NCBI GenBank assembly: GCA_964017195.1
Contig: OZ024896.1
Location: forward strand, 30,156,430-30,220,429
Direction of reading: 5' to 3'
Length of the DNA stretch: 64,000 nt
Origin: Siderastrea radians
Taxonomy: Eukaryota > Cnidaria > Anthozoa > Scleractinia > Rhizangiidae
Below, piece by piece: positions 25,501-37,500 of this stretch; position 1 is the stretch's first letter, and every line of letters starts with the position of its first letter. Position numbers and translations under genes: made by a program. The notes under the pieces were generated by a model. The model saw only the letters and a program-made list of their open reading frames with translations, made no database searches and had not been told where the DNA came from.

Positions 25501-28500
25501 TAATTTCCCTCATTTTGAAATTTTACACCCTCTTTCTTTTACTGGGGCGTAGTTTTCCCTTCAATTCGCGTTAATTTAAGTCGCATTAATTTCAAATACT
25601 TTAATTAACACAAGCGTTAATTTCCTATAATAAGGTATGCCAAAAAAATTATTATTTTTCAACTGTGGTTATTCCACAATACTGGGCTCAGTTGTTTGAA
25701 AGCTGTTTAATGCTAACCCGGGACTAATAGTTAACCAAGGTTTATTTCTCTGGTTAAAAAGAGTTTTCAAAGCTACTTTTACCTGGCTGTTTGAAAGTTA
25801 TGAAAGTCAAACTGTAGGGCAAAGAGGATTTACAGGAATCCTCAATGATTGGCTGTAAGACTGAATTGAAAATTGACACTAATCCTGGGTTGCCTTAAGG
25901 TGGCTCCCTAGAGTTTCTACAAAAGTGACTATACGAACTGGCAAGAGTTACAAAAGAAACTCTAGTTCTGCTGTCTTGCAATCTTTGTTCCTGAGATTTG
26001 CCAGTAAGGTTACCAACATAATTACACTCATTTTTCAGTTTTGCTGCTCAGGCATAGGCCATTGTCATGGCAACAAAACCTCTAAAGAATGACGATATTT
26101 TCCATTAATTCATCTTTATTCTTTAATATTTCAATTTTCCCTCAGTGAACTTTTTAAAACTTTCTATCTTGCGAAAATGATTTTTACTAACATTTTGCAG
26201 GGGAAAAACTATGGGGTCATTCAGATGGTTCCACCGATATCACGTGATTTCTTATTTTTGCCCATTAAACTGAATTGCTCTGACAGAATTCTTCCAAAAA
26301 TAGTATGTGGAAGGTAGCGTTAGTATCTCAAAATGTGCAAAATTTTTAAAAAATTCACCGAAGGAAACACGAGAAAATTCACTCTTAACTTTGCTTTTTT
26401 TGGCTACATGTATGCTGACGTCATAAGATGTCAGGAAAATCTTACGATTTCATGTGAGCGCACACAGATTACTACAGCTCACATCATCAGCGTGCGCGGT
26501 CATAAAACTATAGAGAGCCACCTTAACCCTTCTTTGAACAACTGGACCCTGCTCTCTAGAACAGACACTGATAAGCTAATTAAAAGGGCTGCCCTTTCAT
26601 CCTGTACGATTTACCTTATGCTTGGTGCAGCATAGGCATAATAGTTAAGAAGTGATGCTGCTGCCTGTTTGTCCTCCATCTCAATGAAACCCTGAAAAAA
26701 TCAAGCAGAAAATAAAAGCCGCGATTAAATCTTTTAGGAACTCTCTTTGGAATAACAGCAGCTTTTAAATCATTTTATTCTGTAATTTAGTTACACTTTT
26801 TACCCTTCTTACCTTTGTAATATTTTATCTCGTATTTCTTGTATTTTTATTCGTTATATTGTCTCATAGTTTATCCATAGTTTTAATATTCGTATTCTAG
26901 TGTATTTTTATATTTAAATATTGTAAATAATTTTAGAGCGTCACTGGTTTGTTAGTATTTTTTATGCTATTTTAGTGCTACCCTCCTTAAATAAAGACTT
27001 CACTTACTTACTTACTTGCTAAAGCCTGAATAAACTAGTACCAGTTAAACAACGTAAATTGTCGCAGGGTTGTCAGTAGCATGCAATTAATTAACTCATT
27101 AATGTCCGTGCCGGCCTGAGCCGGCCTTGATTTTGCGCGTGTTCGCTTTTGGCCCCAGCCTCCCCTAGAAAGGCTTTTTTGGTCCCCTTTTGTCCTAGTT
27201 GTCTTTGGGAATGTTCAACCAATCAGAATCCACCAGCTGCGCATATATTTGAAGGCTTGAGGGGGTCCTAGAAGGGAAGACTTCTTGTCACTCTCCAAGA
27301 AGATCACATTTCACTCAAAATGGCTGCCGTGCTCTTCACGTGTGAATTTTCAAGATGGCAATATCTCACTCTCGGAAGGAAGGATTACCTTTTGAAACTT
27401 AAAAATCAAAAGAAGAAGCTCTAAGAACACTCGACAAGTTAAGCGATGGAATTTAGAGCTTTTAGAGCAAAGAAAACATCTTTCGAGGACGAACAGCCGT
27501 TTTGTCAAAGCAAAAGATAATCTTCCATCGCAAGAGATTTTTCGAGCTGCGGACTTTCTGGGAATGCTCAAGCACTTCTAGGAGTCTACAGTAGAGTACA
27601 TTACCCATTTGATCGTAAATTTTTACCGAAATAACTTCTTAATTGAAGGATTCTTTGTATTTCTTAAGGTTTTCTAAAAGTTTTGAAAAACGTGCACAGT
27701 TCGCATCAGTAAATGCTCTTCAAAATAACTTGCACATCGAGTGAAATCGCTTGCACGTAGCTTCCCTCGAAGAAAGAATTGAACGCATTTGGTTTTCAGA
27801 AACGACTAAAGGCGTGTATTAATAAATGTATTATTTAGAAAAGCTTACTGTCTCCTCTTCTGCGCATCTTCGTTCATGAAATTTCGAAAAATAGTAATCT
27901 AACCTAAACAGACACAAATCCTCTGTTGTGGTTTGATTTCACGTGCGAGACAACATGTGAATCTCTTGCGTAAATTTTCAAAATTTTGACTTCAAGATTG
28001 TATTTTTGACTAATTCTTAATTGACAACTGGTGTATTTTATTCGAAAGTTAGAAATTTTAACTATTCTAGATCAAGTGAGTGTTGTTTTTTCGAGCCTAT
28101 AAATTGTGTGGTTCCAGAAAATATCCATACCCCCCCCACGGAAGGGATTTTTCATATGACCCCCCCCACCCCTCTGGATTTTCCAAAAACGGCCCACAAA
28201 CTCTACCCCTCCCCCCCTCCGGAAATTCCAATTTTTTCCTACACCCCCTGGAAATATTCCTATTTCTTGTTTAAAGCGAAAAATTAGCTAAACTATAGTT
28301 TAAGAATCCAAATTTCGAGGGTTACTGGCGTTTTCTGGTAAATTCGCGTATATGAGCAGAAGTTACGTCGCATGTCAAATGCTATTGTGCATGCATATCG
28401 TCATAAATTTTATTTACGACCAATTCTGCTTCATTATCTTGACGAAACAGCAACACTGCAATTTATAATCCGAGTATTTGACAAATTACAAGTTCTCTTG

Positions 28501-31500
28501 AGAAATAAATGTTGAGTAAGAATCGCTAAGTTACGCTGCCAAGGTAAAAAAATGAGTACTGTAATCAAAACAACATATTTTTTGCGGGCATATTCAAACC
28601 TAAATTTTATTGAAGGCTTGCCAGATATATAAAACCCGCATGCAAATCAATAAGACAGCTAGCAGTTTTGCTGTAAACCATTTTTTTCTCAGTAATTTTG
28701 GAAGATGACTGCGATTGCCTTCCGGTTTCCATCGTGCAGTGTAATTCAATCTTCTCCACGACAATTAGCGTCCCGTTGTCTCGTCGACTGGCGGTGAAAG
28801 TTTGACATGCCGCCGATTTTGCAATTTGCATAATTCTGCTTTTATTTATGCTGATGTAAGGCTTTGGTAAACCGCCTTCTCTGGAGACCTGGCAAAGCTA
28901 GAAAACTTTTGCACAACTAGATTTATCTAATGTAAAGTTAAGCCGAAAACGACGTTGCAAGCAGCATGAATGTATTCGAAAACATTTCAGCGCACACGCG
29001 GGAATGTTCTGTAAACAAACTTATCTGAACAATGGTTCATGTTACGCGCTCCCATCAAACACTTCCCTTTTAATACTTGGGATGCCTTTTACTTTATTTT
29101 ATACTTGCTTTATGCAATTGTAATGACGCCTGTGTGATTTTCCACTGCTACCGAAGAAATTTTGCCCGTTTCTTTCATGCCGAAATATTATAAATGTTTG
29201 AGTCAAAACCCGTGAAACGGGCATGTTTTTATTTTTGATTTATATAACGCGCCTAAGTCGTAAATTTCTTACAGATAATATTTGTTTGCCGAACTATAAT
29301 TATTACAGTGTTTTTACGTAGTTTTCGATCAAGAATTACTCTTAGCGGGATCAAGAACTGTTTTGTGTCGATTCCGAATTTATACTACTGTGCTCAATGT
29401 TGACGCAATAATTCAGTTCAAACGATAGTTTTCACGCCGGCGAACAACAACGAAGAAATGCGACGTAAATGTCTGCGCTGCTACTAGCAGAGACGGATAC
29501 AGTTCGAAATCAAATGACAGACGTATCTGCTTAAATATGTGTGACAGAGATTCTTGGTGTAATTTACGGGATTTACTCGTCTTCCACAGCATGAGCTGTT
29601 CGCTAATCCGCCGCTGTTTGGTAAAATGACCGGACTCTCGCAGCACCAGAAATCGAGCCTGACCACCTTGAAAATATTAGTTTTGTGCAGTTAACAAGAT
29701 CAATGTTTGCGTCCGCGGATCGGTAAGCAAAATGCAAACAGAAAATTTAACATATAGGAATAATGGAACCGGTCTGGAAAAAATAATATAAATTGATACA
29801 ACACCCCCCCCCCCCCCCTCTCAGGATTTTCCTGGGCCTTTGACCCCCCCACCCTCCTGGAAATTCCAATCCCTTCCGTGGGGGGGGTATGGATATTTTC
29901 TGGAACCACACATTGTCGTTTCGTACTGCACATGGGGTTGTTTATTACCAACTGCTAATTTAGCGAAGCGATTAAAAAACACGTGGCCGGTAATGGGTTA
30001 AGCACTTTTTTGAGAGAGAGAGAGAGAGACCATTGAAAAAGAGACTCAGGGAAACCTTTGCAAAACATTTTCTCTTTCACTTCTCCATATAGGCGATCGT
30101 GACTGCTGACAGTGAATTTTGCTCGTGAAAAAACATGTTTGTTCCCCTTTGTTCAAGACCTCATTCCAAAGCTGGCAACAGCCCTGATTTACAGTTTACA
30201 TATCAAACGGGAAAACTTCTCTGTGTAACCAGAGAAAGAGAGAAAGAGAGAGAATGCACTTGCACAATGTACAACTTACTGCAATTGGGGAAGATCAGGG
30301 CTTGAAATAACGGCCGGTCAACGGACAATGTCCGGTCAAAAATAGGTTTTGTCCGGTCAAATCCTTGGATGGCCGGACAATTTGTCCGGTCGTTTACGCT
30401 TGTAAAGAAAAATTCAATGCGGATCTTCAGGTTTTAAATTTTTATAGGTTCAACATTATTGGCGTTTGTGAATAAAAAGGGGAAAAGACAGAGATACTAC
30501 CAGACCAAGAACTTTTAAAAAATGATTCATAATAGTGGTTGTAAAATTTCCGGTGGTTGCAAATCTTCACTTTGTCGTTCATCAAGCCGTCACCGCAAAT
30601 TAGCGGGTCTTCCGGAGTAGCGTGTGTAGCAGTATGAATTACTATATTCTTATAATATATAGTCCGCTTGGATTTTGTAAACGTGACGTGAGAAGCATAA
30701 CAATGCCTCTCAGATTCTCGGGCAACACTCAGCGAGAACACCCTTAGCCACCTGATAAGAGTCAAAATGGAAGGTCCCCCTTTTCAAGGTTACGACACTA
30801 CACCAGCCATTCACTTGTGGGTAACGAGCGCCACTCGCCCTCCGAACCAAAGCAAGGGGAAATCGTACAAGGCCCGAGAGTTTGCGAAAAGGGGAATGGT
30901 CTTGATTGATTGTTCTTCAACTGAAGAAGATTCCGATTCAGATAATGAGGACGAATTAGAAGACAGAGCAATAGATTTAATAAAAGACACAGGAGTGGAT
31001 CAGTAGGCTCCCGAACATTGTATATATTTTTGGCGTTGATATGTTTTTGTTTCACTTAAAACCACAACAAAGTGCTTTCATTTCCTTAATTGCACAACGT
31101 TGATGTAATTCCAGTAATTCCAAATGGCCAAATAGTCATCCATAAAAGTTGTGATTCATATCGTCTCTAAAAATGCTGAAACGGAACAAATCATTCATCA
31201 CTTCCGGCACGCCCCTGATAAATACTTGGTTACCAAGCTTTTTGGTGATTATTGGATTCACGGGCATTACTTCGCAAGGCAATGTTTTCCTCAGGCAGTA
31301 TAGACTTGAAATTGACAACGAGTAGCAAAATTAGGTTGCCATTCAAGTATTCCAAATGAAAAAAGAGAGTTGCCTGTTGGTATCATTTCCCCGACCCCTT
31401 TTAATAAGATATAGTACTGAAACATTTCAAGATTCAAGCTTATTCATTCTAAGCTTACTTTGTAGCAAATCAGTGGATATGGATTCTACTTGTAAGAGTT

Positions 31501-34500
31501 TCTTGTTGTATATTCACATCAGTTAGCTTGTATTATTATGAGGATCAACTAGATCGCAGGCTTCAATTTCATCAACTTCATAGCTTTAGTAGGTATCAAA
31601 ATTTAACGGTATAGAAGACATAGAACTGAAGCGATAGATGCATGCACAAATGTAATATTGATTTTGCCGAACGTTGTGGCTGTACCATGCATTCCACTTT
31701 TCCTGCAATGAGTTCGAGGCTCCAGGTACAATAAAGGCTTAGAAAATGTACTTGTTTGATATGTAAACATCATGCTGCAGGGGGAGGGGGGGAATTTTGT
31801 AGAGATATGGCGTAATGGAGATTTGTCCGGCCAAAAATGGGTGGTGTCCGAGCAAAAATAGGTTTGACCGGACAACTTGACCGGCGCCAGCCGGGAAATT
31901 ATTTCAAGCCCTGGAAGATCTGTCACGTGACTGCCACTCACTTGCTGTGTTGTAAACTTCATATAAATTACCACATACAAAATGCTGGCTCATGTTTGGT
32001 TTGTGACTTGGATGAGACTTCATTTCAAAATGGGTGCTGTGTCCTTCAAGCACGTATTTTCAAGATGCTAATGTCACGTGTTCGTAGTTTTACATTTAGG
32101 CATGCACACTGGTAGCACGCTAAAGGATTAAACATGGCTGTTCGTTGCATGAATCGTCGTTGTTTGTTGTCCGTTTTCAATAATCCGAGATGGTGTCAGA
32201 AGTGTCTATAAATTTCACTTAGAACCTACGAGAAGTGTTCACGTATCGCGGTAGAAAAAAAGAAAAAGATTTCGTGCAAAGACTCATTGAAACAAGCAAA
32301 CATAGCGAAATGTCAGAAAACAAGGATGAGCAAGAAACAAAATCCTCCCAGCATGAATGCAGGCGCAGCAGAACAACCGCTCATAGGACAACCACAAATA
32401 GTCTAGCCAAGCATTCGACCGGTCGCCAACTTCCAAGTTACTCCACCAGAGAAGTTCAAACCTGAAGAGTGGCTGAAGTGGATACAAAGATTTGAAAGGT
32501 TTTGCAAGGCAACCAGGCTTGATAAACAAAGCAGTGAAAACCAAGTACACACATGAATTTACACAATGGCAAACAAGTGGACTATATACTTATCTCATTC
32601 GAATTCACTGTGGAACAGGAAAAGAGTTATGAAGAAGTGAAGTAAAGATTCAAAAATCACTTCATCGTAAAAAGAATGTCATCTTTGAGCGAGCGAAATG
32701 TAACTCAAGAAACCAACGTGCAGGAGAATCGGTGGATAGTTTCATCACAGATTTATACAGCTTCGCGAGGTACTGCAATTTTGGCATGCTAAAAGAGGAC
32801 CTCATTTGAGACCGCATCGTCATGGGTTTACAAAACCGTGAACTTTCAGAAAAACTTCAACTTGATCCGCATCTCACCTTGGAAAAAGCTACCAATTTAG
32901 GCAGGCAAAGGGAGACGGTAAAACAGCAACAAAACATTCTTGACGGCGGTGTAGGTTGATGGTATCGCTAAAGGAAAATCACGGAGAAAGAAAGGAAACT
33001 CCAAAGACGATTCCCAAGACAAGTCTGAAGAGCAACCTTCTGAAACTCCAGAGAAAAAATCCTTCGGATCAAAAGTGTCAAAGGTGTCTTGGAAATTTTC
33101 ACCCGAAGAAAACATACCCAGCATGTCTCTCCAAGTGTAAGAAGTGCTTCAAAATTGGACATTGGGCGCAGGCTCGTAAAAGTTCAAAACCAGGAAAATT
33201 ATTTGAAGTTGCTGAAGAAGAAGAATCCTTCTTCCTGGGAGAAATCGTGGATCTCAGTGAAGTCCAAAGCAACACTACAAAGTCAACATGGATGGCAACC
33301 GTTCTGGTAGACAAGAATCCAGTAGACTTCATTCCTTAAACTTGATCTTCAGACGCAGCTACAGCCTACTGATAAAGTACTTCTGGGTCTTGCAATTACA
33401 AGATGAACTGTAAGGGAAAGCTCACAGTTACTCTTATCTACAACCTAAACTCTGTAAAAGAAACCGTCTATGCTGTGGAAAGCTTAGCACAACCACTCCT
33501 TGGTAGATCTGCTGCAGTAAAACTAAACCTTATATCAAGGTTGTGTGAACTGGCTAGTGACGACTACAAAGCAAAAGTGATGCATGACTACCCAAAGCTG
33601 TTCACAGGACTTGGAATGATGAAAGAAGAGTACACCATCAAGTTAAAGGATGAGATGAAACCCTTTGCACTAACAGTTCCTAGAAAAGTCCCCATGCCTC
33701 TGTATGAAGAAACCAAGAATGAAATTACCAGAATGATAAAGAGTGGAGTGATGTCGCCAGTGGACCACCCAACTGATTGGTACGCCCCAATGGTAGTGAC
33801 TCCCAAGCTAAATGGTAAAGTCAGAGTATGTGTGGACTTAACTAAGTTCAATGAGTACGTTCAATGTGAGAATCATCCTCCCCCCCCCCCCCCCATCTGT
33901 AGAACTCACCCTGAGAAAGCTCACAGGTGCAAAGTACTTCATGAAGCTGGATGCAATTCCGGATTTTGGCAAATAAAATTGTCCGAAAGCTCAAGACCAC
34001 TCACAACCTTCACCACACCTTGGGCTCGGTACTGCTTTAACATGCTGCCCTATGGAATAAGCTCAGGTTCAGAAAAGTTTCAGAAATGCATGAGCAGAAT
34101 CCTCGAGGGACTTGAAGGAGTTGAATGCAACATTGACGATGTCCTAGTTCATGCCCCACCCGAGAGCTACATGATTACAGATTAGAGAAAGTGTTAGAGC
34201 GGCTAACCAATGCTGGTGTTACACTAAACATCGACAAGTGTACCTTCAGAGTGCCTAAGATTGCAGCAGTGGTAAACCTACCAGCACCCAAGAATGTCCA
34301 TGAAGTCCGTGTATTCTTAGGGATGGTCAACCACCTGGGCAAGTTCGCAGAGCATTTAGCCAAGACCTTATGCAGAAGGACCACCAGTGGATCTGGGGAC
34401 CACCCCAACAAAAAGCATTTGAAGAAATCAAATCTATTTTGCGGCTAAGAATGCGCCTCATGCGTTTTCACTTTAAAGAGGTGAACCATGTACCCGGAAA

Positions 34501-37500
34501 GGAAATGTACATCGCAGATGCATTATCAAGAATGCAAGCAGAAAACTCAAACAGAATGGCTACTGTTCCTGAAGAAGAAATGAACATCTATGTTGACAGT
34601 GCACTGGACTCTCTACCAGTATCGGATGTGAAGTTGATGGAAATCAAAGAAGCCCAAGATGAAGACCCCGTCTGTCAACAGATAAAGAATTACTGCATGG
34701 AAGGCTGGCTAGACAAATTTCACCTTAACGATACACTTAAGCCTTATTGGTCAGTCAGAGGAGAGCCCACCGTAGTGTATGGAATACTACTGAAGTCATC
34801 AAGAATCGTAGTGCCATCAGCTATGAAGCTGTAAGTCTTGGACGAGATACACCAAGGGCACCAGGGAATAGTCAAGTGCAGAGAACGTACCAAGACGTCT
34901 GTTTGGTGGCCTGGTCTCAGCCGTGAAGTCCACTACATGGTTGAAAATTGCAAAGTTTGTGCCATGTACCAACAGCAGCGAGCTGAGCCACTCATACCAA
35001 CACCATTTCCTGAATGCCCTTGGCAGATGATCGGCACCGACATCTGCAGGCTCGATAACCTGAATTACCTGATAGTAGTAGACTATTTCTCACGCTATAT
35101 TGAGGTAGCTGCCATGAAAGCAAGGCATGGAATCCCAGAAGAAGTGAGAAGTGACAATGGCCCACAGTACGCATCAGCCGAATTCACCCATTTTGCAAAA
35201 GAATGGGGTTTCAGGCATACAACAAGTAGCCCCCATTTCCCACAGTCTAACAGTGAAGCGAAGCACGCTGTAGAAACCACCAAGTCACTGCTTAAGAAAG
35301 AAAAAGATCCAGCCAAGGGACTGTTGGAATACAGATCTTCCCCACCGGCTTGCAGTTATTCACCATCAGAACTACTTATGGGACGGAAACTCAGAAATAC
35401 CATCCCAACCTTCCACACTGTTCTTAATCCAAGTTGGCCTGATATGGAAAAGCTACGTGTAAATGAAGCGGAAAGCAAGGAAAAGCAAAGGCTCAATTTC
35501 AATCATCGACACAATGCTGCTCCCTTGAAAGCACTCCAACCTGGTATTCCTGTGCACATTAAAGATATGGGAACCACTGGTACAGTAACCAGAGCAGCAG
35601 AAACACCTAGATCCTACATGATTGAGACAGAGAAAGGCACAGTAAGAAGAAACCGATCTCATGTCAACCCAATCCCTAACAACAAGTCAGTGTCACCCAA
35701 TGTTTCAGACAAGTCAATGTCACCTAGTGTTACGAAGCAACAGCCCCAGGACAAGGCATTGACTCCTTTGAAGCCACTCCCATCACCTTGTCTTTCATCC
35801 AGACCGAAGTGACTTGTTAGACCCTCTCTCAAGTTAAAGGAGAGCCTTGGACTTTGTTGAAAATTGAACATTAGTTACAGAGTTATTTGGACATTTGAAC
35901 TCATGCTTGAATGTTGTTTCTATTTAGTTTAGTGGACACTGATCACGTGGTATCAGATTATATATTTCACACTAGAGTTGTTTCTCAACTTCAAAAAAAG
36001 GGAGATGTTGTGTTATCAAACGTTGACCCTTCATGTGTCACACGTTCGTAGTTATGGTAGCACGCTACAGGATTAAACATCGCTGTTCGTTGCATGAATC
36101 ATCAGTGTTGTTTCTTGTCTGTTTTCAATAATCCGAGAGCTTATACCCCATTCTTTAAAAGAAGAGTCAGCTTTTTAGAATTACAAATCAAAGGAAGAAG
36201 CCCTAAGGTACACGAAACAGCTTAACAGGGAATACAGAGAGTTCAGAGTGAATAAACCCTTTTTCAAGGGCAGACGTCTGTTGTGTAAGGTGAAGAGACA
36301 TCTGCAATGGTCAGTCGAGTTGCTGACTTTGTAGGGAATGTTCAAGCACTTCTGCGAACCCACGATAGAGTAAGTGACTTGTTTGATTGCTAACTTGCAC
36401 TGAAATACTTTCTTAAACTGACCAAATCTTTGTACTGCTTACAGCTTTTGCAATCTAAACAGACATGAATCCTTTATTGTGGTCTAATTTCACTTGCTTG
36501 ACGATATGAGAAAACTGCACCACAAATTTTCGAAATTTTACATTCTTGTTGTGTGTTTTGGCAATTCTCTCATTTGGCAACCAGTGTTTGTTATGGAATC
36601 TACTTCCGCATTCATGACCATTCACAGAGCTCTTTGATTTTCAGTTGAATCATAATACAATCAGACCTTTTACAAGTGAACACCCCAACCCTATTACATT
36701 GTAGGGAACCACCTTTCGAAAAAAAATTTGGAAGCTTTCTTACAAGAAGTTTGAGTTGAATGCACATACAACTTACCTGAGTTGGTTCATGTGGCTTCTT
36801 GGCCCTCAACAAGAGAACATTTTTGACCCTTCCAAATGGTAGTCCCAAGGCCACCAGCTGTAAGAACAAAATTAAATCAGTTCTTTCATTATAACTTGAT
36901 CTAGAAAAAATGTGCTAATTTACAAGAGTTCTGAAAATTTTGGGATGCAGGTAGGGGCCACCTGAGCAAATCTGCACAAGCATTAAAGTGATAATTTAAA
37001 ACAAAGTATACATTTACTCTTGACAAACCTGTTAAATTTTTAAAACCTGGGCAAGTGGGAGATTGGATTGTGAAAGAGTACTTTAAAAGTTGCTTGCCTG
37101 TCAATCTGGGCAAGGACAAGAGTATTTTCAGAGTTAACTCCCCTTTTTCTCAAAATACTTGTGCTCAAATTGATGTTTTTGTCTCAAAATGCTCTTGCCG
37201 AATTGATGTTTCCATCAAACCCTGCTCAGAGTACTACCAGTACGCTCTTAGTTCTAATGAATCCCCTGACTTTTCTATAAATTTATTGTTCTATTTCCAA
37301 AGAAAAAATGTCTGTTGAGACAAACCTCAGTATCTACAGCATCTGGAGGTACATTTCGCACATGAATCACTTTGGAAGGAGCTGTGTCAAATCTTGCCTA
37401 CAAGAAACGTTATGGTAAACATAAAACTTCTATCACATACTTACAAACAGTTGCACATGTACATGATACAGTCAACTCTCATTATAACAGACACCATTGG

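Larger units (their letters stand above)
32072..36138 (+). mobile_element. Decayed Ty3/Gypsy-type LTR retrotransposon
   Basis: About 4.07 kb with LTR remnants at both ends, a primer-binding site directly after the left LTR, a polypurine tract directly before the right LTR, and gag, RT, RNase H remnant and integrase in that order, which is the Ty3/Gypsy order. Reading frames are broken in several places. It is inserted in copy C of the 'EFRA' repeat, antisense to the PTB gene. Confidence 0.9.
26692..36776 (-). other. 10.1 kb PTB intron packed with nested mobile elements
   Basis: Longest intron of the PTB gene, splitting RRM1. In order it holds a LINE-like tail, the 'EFRA' repeat copy B, a 1.8 kb TIR element, a 1.6 kb hAT-like element, repeat copy C interrupted by an LTR retrotransposon, and then about 180 bases of unique sequence before the next exon. 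Confidence 0.85.
24897..37397 (-). other. PTBP1: PTB RRM1 exons
   Basis: Exons 37397-37326, 36857-36777, 26691-26615 and 24969-24897 encode residues about 36-136. RNP2 is VIHVRN; then come [22 protein letters not shown], with the helix-1 and beta-2 positions of PTB RRM1, and [18 protein letters not shown], where RNP1 is the PTB-type degenerate form. [15 protein letters not shown] closes the domain. The second and third of these exons are split by the 10.1 kb transposon-filled intron. Confidence 0.93.

Noticed and set aside
29413..29666. Minus-strand frames inside the 1.8 kb TIR element
   Set aside because: Short, overlapping in two frames, and with no transposase motif.
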